A stretch of 64,000 nt of DNA from Ahaetulla prasina (GCF_028640845.1 NC_080548.1:16247821-16311820); one strand, 5' to 3'; counted from the stretch's first letter, positions 30,827 to 41,950 are shown. Numbers and translations are program-made. Notes: a model not told the origin generated them from the sequence alone.

Positions 30827-31501
30827 TACTGGGGATACTTAATTTAACTTACCCCAAGTGCTCATGTCGGTTCTCCTTGACTTTGTTGAGCATGTCACCT
30901 GAACAGGATTGTCTAGTTTGCCAGTGAAGTGAGCAAAAAGAAGCATCCAGATCTCTCTATTTTAGGCCACGTTATGGGGTTCTTGGAGCGAGCCAGACAG
31001 AACTCGATGAACAAGTCGAGCATCTGATTTTTCTCAAAGAGGCTCAAGGCCCTCCCAAGATCCCGGCAGCAAAGATCTTGACCCAAAGGAAAGGGAGGGA
31101 CTGAAGCGAAGGCCAGAGAGCTGTACAAGCAACATCCTGCAGCTCTCTTGATGGAGCTCTGGACTTTGCCTGGAATTGCGAAGGGAGATCATGTTGGCCA
31201 GGGCCACAGGAATGCTTGCCAAAGTTCCTGGTGAGTATAGCTTATGCACATGTGCGCATGTGTTGGGTTTGTTTTTTTTTAAAGTATTTTAACTACTTTG
31301 GCTCCTTTACATAGCTTGCAAATTGCTGATGGCTCTCTTTGGCTAGCTTTAGGAGGGGGCTTCTGCTGTTGATTTTTTGGCAAGGAGTCGTACAGGGAGG
31401 CTGGAGAAAGGAAGGGGGGAAACCACCTTGTGATAAGCCCACTCTTATTAGATGCCTCAGCCTCTAATAACGAGCTATGGGCTAACAACAATGGGCTAAA
31501 C
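30827..31501. other. Unassigned sequence
   Basis: No repeat ends or exon recognised. Confidence 0.4.
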
Positions 31502-31886
31502 CAGGGGTGTCAGAAACTCAAAGCCCGGGAGCCAGATCCGGGCTGCGGGGTGCTTATATCTGGCCCACGGAGCCGCCATGGAAACCGCAAAGGACCGGCC
31601 CACGGTGCCACTGTCAATGAAAACAAGGCTCGGGAGGGCTGTGGGTGGCCCACCTGAGCTCCATTTTCACTGGTTGCAGGAAGCCATCGCAGCCAAAAAC
31701 GGAGTCCGGGAGCCCGTTTTTGCTGGCAAAGTGCTTGGCCCACCACAGGTGTCCCCTGACACGAGTGACGTTGAGCTGGCCACGCCCACCCTGGCCATGC
31801 TTACTCCACACACACACACACACACACACCCAACGTCAAACACAACCCTGATGTGGCTCTCAATGAAATCGCGTTCAACACCCCTG
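31502..31886. mobile_element. hAT-like MITE, type C (CAGGGGTGTC ends)
   Basis: CAGGGGTGTCAGAAACTCAA and 'AATCGCGTTCAACACCCCTG' ends. Flanks GGCTAAAC and AGCTGAAC match at 6 of 8. It contains a (CA)n run at 31804-31829. A second, truncated copy lies at 52929-53209. Confidence 0.83.
31804..31829. repeat. (CA)n microsatellite inside the type C MITE
   Basis: About 13 CA units, in a place where the other type C copy has CCCCTCCCCTGAGG. Confidence 0.88.
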
Positions 31887-32158
31887 AGCTGAACCCTCGG
31901 AGCTAAACTCTCCTCCCAACCAGTGCCTAAGCAGACGAAATGGATGTATAAAAGGCACAGGAGCCAGGAAAAGCTGAGAAAGTCACATTCCTCCCTCCGG
32001 CGCTAGAAGTCAGAAAACCTGGGTCTAAATAGGTGTACTTCTACATCTTCCCGCACAAGTCTTGAGTTCTTTAAGGAACCAAGCAGGTTAGGATCACCTA
32101 GGAGAAGGGTCCCCTTGTCCCCAAAACCTTTAACCTAACAAAAATGGATCCTCCCCCT

Positions 32159-32313
32159 AAAGGATGGGTTTCGCTTACCTTCGCTACCGGGTTGCTCGCT
32201 TCTGCGCATGCACAGATCATATTTGATGATGGCCGGGCGGGTAGGCAGAGCCTCCCGCTGCTGCTGTTACCGATTTGCTCGAATCAGGGCAAACCAGTAG
32301 CAACCCACCATTG
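32159..32313. mobile_element. hAT-like MITE, type A-related, 155 bp
   Basis: 'AAAGGATGGGTTTCGCTTAC' and AGTAGCAACCCACCATTG are imperfect inverted ends. Exact 8-bp duplication CTCCCCCT at 32151-32158 and 32314-32321. Confidence 0.8.
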
Positions 32314-32730
32314 CTCCCCCTTCTTTTTTTCCTAAGGCTGAGACTGTCCTTTCTGACCTCTTTCTCTCTTTTTCTCTTTTATAAGTGTTAAACTGGTTTA
32401 TGCCTGACAGGCATGTCAACAACCATTAGGTAAATGGGGTTTCTGTGCCCAAAGGCAGTACACCTTTGAATACCAGAGGGCGAGGACCATCAAGAGGGGA
32501 AGGCTGACCCGTTCATCCTCTTCATGGGAGCCAAAAATATCTGATAGGCTTCTGCTATTGTCATATAAGCTGAGTGTCCAAACTTGGCGACTATAAAATT
32601 TGTGGACATCAACTCTCGGAATTCCTCAACCAGCATGGATGGACACCCTTGAGCTACGGTATATATCGCACAAGTTATACATCTTGTGGAAATCAGAAAG
32701 AAGAACACTCAGGGTATCTTGGATGTTGAC
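32314..32730. other. Unassigned, with half a hairpin MITE
   Basis: 32573-32640 is a decayed left arm of the hairpin family ('GTGTCCAAACTTGGCGACTA', 'ATCAACTCTCGGAATTCCTC'). The rest is unassigned. Confidence 0.55.
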
Positions 32731-32966
32731 CAGTGGTGAAATCCAATTTTTTTTTACTATCGGTTCTGTGGGCATGGCTTGGTGGACATGGTGTGGCTTG
32801 GTGGGAGTGGCTTGGTAGGCGTGGCAGGGGAAGCATACTGCAAAATCCCCATTCCCACTCCACTCTGGGGCCAGCCAGAGGTGGTATTTGCCGGTTCTCC
32901 GAACTACTCAAAATTTCCGCTACCGGTTCTGCAGAACCTGTCAGAACCTGCTGGATTTCACCCCTG
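32731..32966 (+). mobile_element. hAT-like MITE, type A
   Basis: CAGTGGTGAAATCC and GGATTTCACCCCTG ends; exact 8-bp duplication ATGTTGAC at 32723-32730 and 32967-32974. Contains two spaced GTGGCTTGGTGGG modules. 236 bp. Confidence 0.94.
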
Positions 32967-33813
32967 ATGTTGACCCATGGCATCCTTCCATAGTTTGGTG
33001 TCCTTCGGAGAGTAGTTAAGGAAATTTCGTGGTCATAATTCCTAGCTAGTTTAGTGTACCCCTCTGAAGGGCCCCGAGATGAAAACCGTGGTCTGATTCC
33101 CACAACAAACTAAGGCGTAAGATGATTGGTTCCGTTTTGGTTCAGCATTCTGCGTGAAGCCAACCGATTGCGGCCTTTTCAGCTCCCTAAATTGGTTTGG
33201 TTGGAAAATGTGGCTTAGTACAATGTACGAATCCAGGCTACGTCAGCAAGAACACAAGTCTGTGCCTGTGCCCATGTCCTCAGCACTGCATGGATGCGAT
33301 CTGCAGCCATGAACTCATCAAGGGAGTGCAAGAAGTCCAACAAACGTTGCAAAGCTTCTCTGTTTTTCTCCCCCTTTCTTAGGTCGACACAACAACAGCA
33401 TAAACACCAAGACCATGAATCATTCGCACACAAGGCTCGGCTTCATTTTAGCTATCTACAGTCATGGTTCCTTCATGGAGTCTTCCCCTGTTCCTCGTAA
33501 GAGAGAAATGCAGACTTGCATATTTGCAGAGGAATCTTCTAATATTCAGAACGAGAATGAAAGACACACAGAAGGCCCTCCGCTGATCATCTGCAACCTG
33601 TCAGTCAGCCATCACTTTGTGTGTGCCCATAAACTGCTCCATTAGTTTTTCTAATTGAGGAGAACACAGCTGCTGGGTGGTGGTAACATGGCTTAATCAC
33701 TTACTCTGCATCGGAGGGCAGATTCCCAAAATATTCCAGTGTTGCAGCAAAGGGAAGGGGAAGAACTTCACCACACACATAATGGATGGGTGCAAGCCAA
33801 AGGGGAACAGAAC
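32967..33813. other. Unassigned sequence
   Basis: Repeat-poor; no exon recognised. Confidence 0.4.
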
Positions 33814-34118
33814 CAGGGGTGAAATCCAGCAGGTCCTGACAGGTTCTGGAGAACCGGTGGTGGAAATTTTGGGTAGTTTGGAGAACCGGCAAATACCACC
33901 TCTGGCTAGCTCCTGAATGGGAGGGAGTGGGGAGTTTGCATTATCCTTCTTCTGGAGTGGGGTGGGAATGGAGATTTTGCAATATGCTTCCCCCACGAGT
34001 GGGGAGGGAATGAGGACTTTGCAGTAGCCTTCCCCTGCCACGCCCACCAAGCCACACCACGCCCGCCAAGCTACACCCACAGAACCGACAGTTAAAAAAA
34101 AATTGAATTTCACCACTG
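33814..34118 (-). mobile_element. hAT-like MITE, type A, with duplicated internal module
   Basis: CAGGGGTGAAATCCAGCAGG and GAATTTCACCACTG ends. Flanks AACAGAAC and AACAGACC match at 7 of 8. The 'GAGTGGG...GGAGATTTTGCAATAT' module appears three times with changes (33923-34035). Confidence 0.92.
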
Positions 34119-34126
34119 AACAGACC

Positions 34127-34561
34127 CCTGCCCTGCAAAACGTGGATCTGTGGTTTGCATTGGAAATCAATAATTTGATCTGGAATGCTGCAGTCAGGAT
34201 ACATCATGAAAAGCAGCCAAAATGGATTTGGGTTTTCTGCCTTAGGTATTCAAAATGTGCTGGGCTGTCACGGCCCAGATGTGAAGGCCCATCAGTGCAT
34301 GCCTCTGGATTCAGATTATTTTGCAATGCATAATGCATGATAAGGGTATCTACGTCCTGAGATCTGATTGCTGTATAAAGCGTTGTGAAAAAGAGTCAAT
34401 CTAGGCTTTCCAATATGAAAACTTTAGGGGTGTTAGGACAATAACTCCTTGAATTGTTATCTGGGATGACCTTTCGGAGTTTCTAAAAGGTGTATTCCCA
34501 ACTCATCTTCAGGATCAATTAAAAGATTACTGTGTTTCCCCGAAAATAAGACCCAGTCTTA
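34127..34561. other. Unassigned sequence
   Basis: Nothing recognised. Confidence 0.4.
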
Positions 34562-34769
34562 TGTCACAAACAATTCCTGAAAACATTTTCCAGTTGAGGG
34601 GTGCTCGGTGGTCTCTTAACTTCGTTGTTTTCTTGCAAACGTTTCATCACTCAGCACCGATGAAGTTACCTGGTTTGGGTGATGAAACATCTTCAAGAAA
34701 ACAATCAAGCTCAGAGAGCACCAAGGATCCCTCAACTGGAAAACGTCTTCAACCACTGTTTGTGACATG
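34562..34769. mobile_element. Retroelement ends in inverted arrangement, arms about 100 bp, with hammerhead-like motifs
   Basis: TGTCACAAACAATTCC at the left pairs with CCACTGTTTGTGACA at the right. Inside, CCAGTTGAGGGGTGCTC pairs with the complement ending CCTCAACTGG, and each arm carries a TGATGAAAC(A/G)T motif. The distal block 'CAACCCTGAACTACAAATTC' follows at about 34801. Probably two fused terminal copies of a Penelope-like or similar element. Confidence 0.5.
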
Positions 34770-35997
34770 CTGATCTTTAATTTGGCCCTCAAGATGGCTC
34801 TTCATTTCAACCCTGAACTACAAATTCTCCTTTATTGGCATTTTCCAGTTTTCATTAGTCCTTCGGAAGAAACCTACTTATTTGTTCAAAATCACCTTCA
34901 CCTGCCATTTCAACGGTCATAGGGCCATACGTGAACTGTGTTTCACACATTTATTGGCTCAATAAATAAATTTAGGGTTTCCCCCATGGAAATGACGACA
35001 TCACCCTACCTCTGTAAGAGGGAAACAAATCCACCAACAACAAAAAATCAAGAATCCAAAGTCAGTCAGTTCTTTAGGATAGTCAACAACCAACATTCCA
35101 ACGTTGAATGTTGAATCTTCCCAAAGAAGATGGGAATTAAAGCTAAGAAGCCAAACAGTTCTGGAAAAAAAAAGGTGAGGAGGTATAAATTTATATCACC
35201 TAAAAAATAAGTAGAAACGACCCCTAGTTGTGGCCCCAGGTTTCAAAACACGGAGTTTAAAACTGAAGGACACAGACTTGGCTGGAAATGTATTAACTGC
35301 CATCAAAACACATTAATGAAGCTACAAATCCTTAACTCTGTGAATTGGCTCAGGAGATCAAGGGATACAGCAGGATGAATAAATTAAACTCCAATTCACG
35401 TGTAAGAGGGAGAAAATGTCATTTTAAAATGCAGGGGAGAGGCCTGTGTATAGAAGCAAAAAGGAAAAAAAACCCAGGCTGCACAAGGTCCATAATACTC
35501 TAAACTCACTTGTGCCAGTATGTACTACTAATTAAAACATTGGGGGAGGGGAGAGTTGATTAAAAGTTACCCAGTCACTATCTTAGAGAGAGAGAGAGAG
35601 AGAGAGATGACATCATATTTAGCCTTGGGAGCACCGGATACCAGAAAATGTCAGTGTACTATAAGCTATATGAGAGTCTCTTCTATCTCTTCATGATTAA
35701 AAATGCTTAAGAACTGAGTTAGTCTAAAGTCTAGCATGGTGTTCCAAGATAAAGTGACTCTGGACTCACTTTCAGCATTTTTTTATAACTACAACAAGAC
35801 GCAAGGATGGGAGGGGGAAAAAAAGCTGCGGTTTTTGTGAAGCACATCTATAGTTTCAAAGTTTACTTAGGTTTTAATCAGTTTTGCCTCGAGGACCATC
35901 CTTCGGAAAAGGTCAAAGGAACAGAGACAGAATTCTCTATTCTTCATGCGTACCTTTTGGAAGAGCAATGGAATCTTAAGGATTCAGAGGTGGAATG
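34770..35997. other. Unassigned AT-rich sequence
   Basis: About 1.2 kb without recognised repeat ends, apart from (GA)n at 35586-35608 and the distal retroelement block near 34801. No coding signal. Confidence 0.45.
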
Positions 35998-36074
35998 GAT
36001 AGAACCAGGGGTGAAAGGCTCCCGGTTCGGACCGGATCGGCCGATCCGGTAGCGATGGCAGCGGGTGGTTCGGA

Positions 36075-36352
36075 GGGCCTCTGGTGGCTCAACAGGCTAA
36101 TGCAGCCTGTTATTAACAGCAACTGCTTGCAATATTGCAGGTTCAAGTCCCACCAGGCCCAAGGTTGACTCAGCCTTCCATCCTTTATAAGGTAGGTAAA
36201 ATGAGGACCCAGATTGTTGGGGGGCAATAAGTTGACTTTGTATATAGTATACAAAATGGATGAAGACTATTGCCTGACATAATGTAAGCCGCCCTGAGTC
36301 TTTGGAGAAGGGCGGGATATAAATGCAAATAAAATAAAAAATAAAAATAAAA
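36075..36352 (+). mobile_element. tRNA-derived SINE with L2-like tail, nested
   Basis: GGGCCTCTGGTGGCTCAACA head to 'GGAGAAGGGCGGGATATAAA' and an (A/T)-rich tail. Inserted after the first 69 bp of the hAT element. Confidence 0.9.
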
Positions 36353-36593
36353 ACCAATAGCAAAAATCCCTGCTCCCACCCCCATGCCCAGCTGAGCCAC
36401 GCGATCAGCCGAAGAGGTTGTAAAAAAATGCTTTTAAAGGGTTAAAACAAGGTTCTGCCGATCCTGGCTGAGGTGCTTGATCGTCAGAGGCTTTTTTTGT
36501 TTACTGTTAAAAGCATTTTTTAAAAGGTAAAAAAGCTGAAGCCTCCTAGGCAAAAAATGGAGGGTGTAGGCAAAAAATGGGGGGGTTCATTTG

Positions 36594-36683
36594 GGAGAGA
36601 GAGAGAGAGAGAGGGAAGGAGGGAGGAAGGAAGAAAGGAAGGAAGGAAGGAAGGAAGGAAGGAAGGAAGGAAGGAAGGAAGAA

Positions 36684-36715
<32 letters not shown>

Positions 36716-36765
36716 GGGAGGGAGGGAGGGAGGGAGGGAGGGAGAGAAAAGAAGAGGAAGGAAGG
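36594..36765. repeat. (GGAA)n/(GAAA)n/(GGGA)n purine tract
   Basis: Three unit types follow one another in blocks: GA, about 12 GGAA, 9 AAAG, 7 GGGA. Confidence 0.92.
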
Positions 36766-37029
36766 ACTACGAACCTGCACTAGACGCAGCTTCAGAGGAT
36801 AATCCAGGGCTGGAAGGGACCTGGAGGTCATCTAGAGATCATCTAGTCATCTAGTCACACCCACACCCACACCAAGCCACGCCCACAGAACCGGTAGGAA
36901 AGAAATTTAGATTTCACCACTGGCTAGAACGAAACTATTTTGAGACAACGTTCCAATGAAGGCCTTTATAGGTGGACCCCAAACTCTTTTACCCAAACCC
37001 AGTAATTTTTTAAAAAAAGTATTCAAGTG

Positions 37030-37423
37030 CAGGTAGTCCTCGACTTCCGACCACCTTTGAGCCCGTTTCTGTTGCTAAGCAAGACATGTATTGAGTTTTA
37101 TCCCATGTTGCCATCATTCCTGCCACCGTTCTTAAGTGAATCACTGCAGCTGTTTTAAGCTAGTAAACACGGTCGTTCAGTGAACCTGGCTTCCCCATTG
37201 AATTTGCTTGTCAGGTGGTTTGCCAAAGGGGATCCCGAGACCTTGGGACACAGCAACTGTCACAAATATGAATCTGAAGCGCCTGAATGTTGATCACGTG
37301 ACCATCAGGATGCTGCAATAATAGTCGTAAGTGTGGAAAATGGTCATACGTATTTTTTCCCCTCAGGGATGTTGTAACTTCGAATGGGCATTAAGTGAAC
37401 TGTTGTAAGTTGAGGACTGTCTA
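37030..37423. mobile_element. Tigger-like DNA transposon
   Basis: CAGGTAGTCCTCGACTTCCG and 'GTAAGTTGAGGACTGTCTA' ends, with TTGATCACGTGACCATCAGG inside. 394 bp, fully laid out in one piece. Confidence 0.85.
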
Positions 37424-37482
37424 TAGTCCCACTGCAGAGAGTAAGCAAAATGACCTTGATGAAATTTGTACATTAACTAGGC

Positions 37483-37617
37483 CAGGTCTGTCCAAGCTTG
37501 GCCACTTTAAGCCTTGTGGACTTCAACTCCCAGAATTCCTCAGCCAGCTTTGCTGGCTAAGGAATTCTGGGAGTTGAAGTCCACAAGGCTTAAAGTGGCC
37601 AAGCTTGGACAGCCCTG
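37483..37617. mobile_element. Hairpin MITE, hAT type, 135 bp
   Basis: CAGGTCTGTCCAAGCTTGGC pairs with the right arm ending GCCAAGCTTGGACAGCCCTG. Arms differ by very few bases. Both arms carry AAGCTTGG where other copies have AACCTTGG, so the change sits on both sides. Target duplication is decayed. Confidence 0.9.
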
Positions 37618-37653
37618 AACAATAGGAGTGGAAGTGTTTTCTAGGTCCAGAAC

Positions 37654-37790
37654 CGTTGGTGGGATTCAAGTAATTTAACAACCGGTTCTCTGCCCTAATG
37701 ATTTCTTCCAACAACCAGTTTGCCCAACTGCTCAGAAAGTTAACAACCGGTTCTCCCGAAGTGGTGCGAACTGGCTGAATCCCACCACTG
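37654..37790. mobile_element. hAT-like MITE, type A-related, short
   Basis: 'CGTTGGTGGGATTCAAGTAA' and CTGGCTGAATCCCACCACTG ends; flanks TCCAGAAC and TCCAGAGC match at 7 of 8. 'TTAACAACCGGTTCTC' occurs twice. Confidence 0.87.
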
Positions 37791-39359
37791 TCCAGAGCCA
37801 AGATCTAACATTCACAAGAAGCTCATGAAGAAACCTGGTTTGCTAACGAAGTCTACCAAGAATAAGGAGGCACTTGCAAGACTCTCTTATTATAGCCCAT
37901 TTCAATGAAAAGCAATTTTCGCTTTCTGGCGGAGCTGATTTCCTGGTTAGGTTGACCCAGTACACCCACACAGCTCAGTAAAGCTCTACGCTGGATTTCA
38001 AGACCATCGCCGTTCCAAAGCTGTTCCAGATTACCGAGGACAGAAGTCTAAAACATCTGGATGGTAAGTATAGTGTAAGTTGTTCCATTCCGTACCCTTG
38101 CAAGCTCTTTGATCACAAAAACTCCGGTTCCTCTGCATGAGAGAACTTTTGTTACGGACCATATGAGTGGAACTGCATCCAAGGCCATAATGGTACTCTT
38201 GCAGATGCCTGACTGACTCCCCCTATATTTCTTTAGAAAGAGGGAGGGAGGGAGGGAGGGAGGGAGAAAGGGAGAGGAAAAAAAGGGGGCTTTAGGCCCC
38301 CGAGTCTTGTCTGGCAATAAAGCAGCTGTCTGCAGCCCAGCTTCCTTCCCCTTGGAGAATACAACAGCAATATTTACCGTGCTGCAGACTTAGCTGGCTG
38401 CAGCCCAATGTGCTCTGGATTCAGGGAGCGGATTCAGTTCTGGGCAGGACAGACACCAAAAGCTTTTTGGGTGCAGCAACACCACACCGCTGTGCTACAG
38501 TTTGGGGATTCAAGAGACAAGGGGGAAAGTGTGGGGGGAAGAGAGAGGCTTCTCTGCGAAGCAGAAAGCCAGGCTGGGAAAAACAACACAATGCCCACCC
38601 AGGAGAAGGAAAGTTGGAACTGAGAAGGGGGAAGAGGAAGGGGGGGAGTGGGAATGGGGAGGAGGGAAAGGAGCTTTGGGGGGGGGATTTCATGCCAAAT
38701 ATTTTTCAACCTTCTCTCCGAATGCTCGCTCGAGTGGAAAATTTTCCAAGCGGCTCTGCAACCCAGCCAGGGCCTGCTGGAGCCCCTGGGCAAAAGCGCT
38801 GTGGGATGCCAATGCATCTGTAATTCTCCCATGTTTTGTTCCCGCGGCTAAAGGATGGGCCTCCCCCCCGCGCGCCCTGGCTTCTCCACTTCGGAGACCC
38901 TGCTGCCCAATGGGGGCAGGAAAGGCCGAGGCTTGGTCCGGGCGAATGTTCGGGAAGTCACCTGCGGCTGCCTTTAAGGGCTGTTGGCCAAAGCAACGGG
39001 CAGGGAGAGGGACGGGAAGGGGTAGACGAATGGGGGGTGCCTGCTGTTGCTGCGGCTCGTTCCACCCTCTGCTCCACGGGAAGCCATGAGCAGGAAGATT
39101 GATGTCCAGCCACAAATCAAGGGAGGGAAAGGCTGGGTTTTCTCCCCGCACTCCCCATGACAGGCAGGCAGAACGAGCCAGGCTTTCAAATGGGGGACAA
39201 GGGCTTGGTGTTTACTGGAGCTTTCCAAGGGTTTGCTCAGTGCCCTTTCCTGCTCTGCCCCTTGCTGCATTTGAGGGAAAAGGTGTGTGTGAAAGAAGCA
39301 GGGAGCAGGAGGCTGGACAGGAGCCAGGGAGTCTTAAAGCAAAGATTGGCCCCTATTGA
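37791..39359. other. Unassigned; CpG-richer block at about 38840-39065
   Basis: Repeat-poor except (GGGA)n at 38236-38268. About 17 CpGs lie in 225 bp at 38840-39065, including GCGCGC and CCGCGG. Frames are open on both strands there (195 codons plus, 153 minus). A CpG island or a noncoding first exon is possible, not shown. Confidence 0.4.
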
Positions 39360-40345
39360 AAGAAGGAAAGAAGCAAGGAAAGAAGGAAGGAAAGAAGGAA
39401 GGAAAGAAGCAAAATCAGGTTTCCAGCCCTGAAGCAAATATCTAGGCAGGGAGGGGAGGGGAGGGGAGGGGAGGAGAAGGGATGGATAGGGGAACAGAAG
39501 GAAGGGAAAAATGGAGAAAAAAAGGAAGGGGAAAGGGAAGGATGGGGGGAAAGGGGAAAAGAAGGAAGGGAAAATGGAGAAGGAAAGGAGAGGGGAAGGG
39601 GAAGGATAGGAGAACAGAAGGAAGGGGGAAATGGAGAAAAAAAAGGAAGGGGAAAGGGAAGGGGGAAGGAAGGGAAGACTAGGGGAAAAGAAGGAAGGGA
39701 AAAATGGAGAAAGAAAGGAAGGGGAAAGGAAAGGAAGGAAGGAAAGGGAAAAGAAGGAAGGGAAAATGGAGAAAGAAAGGAAGGAAGGGAAGGAAGGGAA
39801 GGAAGGAAGATTAGGGAAAAGAAGGAAGGAAATGGAGAAGGAAAGGAGAGGGAAGGAAGGATAGGAGAACAGAAGGAAGGGAAAATGGAGAAAAAGGAAG
39901 GAAAGGGAAGGATGGGGGAAAGGGAAAAGAAGAAAGGGAAAATGGAGAAAGAAAGGAAGGAAGGGAAGGAAGGGAAGGAAGGGAAGATTAGGGAAAAGAA
40001 GGAAGGAAAATGGAGAAGGAAAGGAGAGGGAAGGAAGGATAGGAGAACAGAAGGAAGGGGAAAATGGAGAAAAAAAGGAAGGGGAAGGGAAGGATAGGGG
40101 GAAGGAAGGGAAGGAAAGGGGAAAAGAAGGAAGGGAAAGGAAGGGAAAATCTAGAAGGAAAGGGAGGGAGGGAAGGAAGGATAGTGGAAAAGAAGGAAGG
40201 GAAAATAGAGAAAGAAAGGAAGGGAAAAAGGGAAGGATGGGGGAAGGAAAGGGGAAAAAAGGAAGGGAAATGGAGAAGGGAAGGGAAGGGAGAAGTAAAG
40301 AAAGGGAAAAAGGAAGGAAGGGAGAGAGAAAAAGGGAAGGGAAGA
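39360..40345. repeat. Purine-rich minisatellite, about 980 bp
   Basis: Plus strand is almost all A/G. The unit 'AGGATAGGAGAACAGAAGGA' followed by 'AAATGGAGAAAAA' recurs near 39481 (changed), 39601, 39855 and 40037, so there is a larger imperfect unit over the GGAA background. A 372-codon minus-strand frame encodes only F/P/S/L runs. Confidence 0.92.
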
Positions 40346-40945
40346 TGAGAACCAAGGGATGAAGGCCAGAATGTCAGCTGAGGCAAAAGGCTAGCAGATG
40401 CTCTGAGCTCAGGTTACAGCAAGGAGGCGAGGGAAGAGTGTGGGAAAGGAGTTTGGTTTCTGCAGCCCCCAGCATGAAAGACGGGGGCCGCTGAAAAAGG
40501 ACCCGCCCCTGCTAGCTATGGAACAATGCAGAGGACGGCAATTTGATGCCCCCGCAGAGCTCTGGACACAGCAAGGCCAGTGGCCAGGGAGTGGTGGAAT
40601 CTGTGGCCCAAGCCATTTGGAGAGGATCCAGTTGCCTGTCGTGGTAAATGAAAGGCCTGCTCTGGTGCAAAAGGCTGGGGGACCAAGGAGCACAACTCCT
40701 TCTCAGTACTTTCTTCTTAAGAGGAGGCGGAGGGGGTAAAAGGAGTCGGAGGGCTGCCTTGCCTTCGTCTATGGGGCCAAAACAAGAGGAGAATCTGGCA
40801 GCGCTTTCTCCAACTAATGAATTTGTTAAAAAGCCTTCATTTTTCAAGCAACTCACAAAAAGCTTATCCTCTTTAATAGGATTTGTTAGTCAGAAAAGAG
40901 GGGCTACCCATTTCTCCCCCCCCCCCAATTCAAATGAGTCTGATT
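40346..40945. other. Unassigned sequence
   Basis: No repeat or gene recognised; a C-run at 40917-40926. Confidence 0.4.
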
Positions 40946-41291
40946 CAGTGGTGAAATCCAATTTTTTTTACTACCGGTAAAAACTACCTGCTTGGTGGGT
41001 GTGGTGTGGCTTGGAGGGTGTGGCAGGGGAAGGATACTGCAAAATCTCCATTCCCTCCCCACTCCTGGGGGAAGGATATTGCAAAATCTCCATTCCCTCC
41101 CCAATCCTGGGGGAAGAATACTGTAAAATCTCCATTCCCTCCCCACTCCTGGGGGAAGGATATTGCAAAATCTCCATTCCCACTCTATTCTGGGACCAGC
41201 CAGAGGTGGTATTTGCCGGTTCTCCGAACGACTCAAAATTTCCACTACTGGTTCTCCAGAACCGGTCAGAACCTGCTGGATTTCACCCCTG
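40946..41291 (+). mobile_element. hAT-like MITE, type A, with internal 43-bp tandem array
   Basis: CAGTGGTGAAATCC and GGATTTCACCCCTG ends; flanks GTCTGATT and ATCTGATT match at 7 of 8. A module 'TGCAAAATCTCCATTCCCTC' + CCCACTCCTGGGGGAAGGA is repeated three to four times at 41030-41185. Confidence 0.93.
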
Positions 41292-41364
41292 ATCTGATTC
41301 TCAGACAAGTCCCTGCAATTTTCTTGGCAAGGTTTTTCAGACTTGGCTTTTGCCATTGCCTCTT

Positions 41365-41475
41365 TCCTAGGGCTGAGAGAAAAGTGACTGGTCCAAGATC
41401 ACCCAGCTGGCTTCGTGCCGAGACTGGACTAGAACTCACAGTCTCCCAGTGTTTGGCCTGATGCCTTCACCACAC
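41365..41475 (-). mobile_element. CORE-SINE/MIR-like fragment
   Basis: 'AGTGACTGGTCCAAGATCAC' CCAGCTGG and 'GACTAGAACTCACAGTCTCC' match the MIR-type core read on the minus strand. Confidence 0.6.
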
Positions 41476-41950
41476 AACAAACTGTCTCTTCTTAGCAGAT
41501 TTTTGCTGACACCAGGCTACGAGTTCTTCCCCGGGCAGACCTCAAATAATGGTTCTTTTTAATGGCTGGTGGGGTCCTTCTGAAGCCCTCAGCCCTCGCA
41601 GACAACGAGGTTTGTATGACAAGAATGTTGCTTATTACGAAAACATTTTTTCCTAATCAAAAGTGAAAACATCAGGGAGATAGATCTCTGCTTCTCGCTT
41701 TAGTTGCTGTTTTGTATGGAGGACTTTCAGTCATACTAACTCCCACTTGTAGACATTGTTGTAGGAGAGCCCCCTTAAGTCATGGATACGGAAAAATCAG
41801 GAAAGAGGCCCGGAGCACTTTTTCCAACTTAAACAAGAAAATACTAAAAACAGAATCTCCCAATAGAATAAAATCTATTAGTTGGACAGACCCCTGTTTA
41901 TTATTTTTTTTCTAACCTCTACTTGATGCCTGAAATGATATGGTTTAGAG
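41476..41950. other. Unassigned sequence
   Basis: Nothing recognised. Confidence 0.4.

Larger units (their letters stand above)
36006..36922. mobile_element. Composite hAT-like type A element holding a SINE and a purine tract
   Basis: CAGGGGTGAAAGGCTCCCGG and TTTAGATTTCACCACTG ends. Flanks GATAGAAC and GCTAGAAC match at 7 of 8. Between them lie a full SINE (36075-36352), the family's 'GAAGAGGTTGTAAAAAAATG' block, a GA tract (36594-36765) and a CR1 3' tip (36793-36845). Confidence 0.82.

Noticed and set aside
38502..39089. 195-codon plus-strand frame at the second CpG-rich block
   Set aside because: Biased Gly/Lys/Arg composition, no domain, opposite strand open too.
39237..40355. 372-codon minus-strand open frame
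   Set aside because: It lies almost wholly in the purine minisatellite and encodes F/P/S/L repeats; openness follows from composition.
41030..41185. Regularly spaced repeats considered as a CRISPR array
   Set aside because: Repeats are contiguous without unique spacers, within a eukaryotic transposon.
40971..41461. Frames with repeated 'GEGMEILQYPSP' or 'GEGYCKISIPSPLL' motifs, protein-repeat-like
   Set aside because: They are translations of the internal tandem module of a type A MITE.
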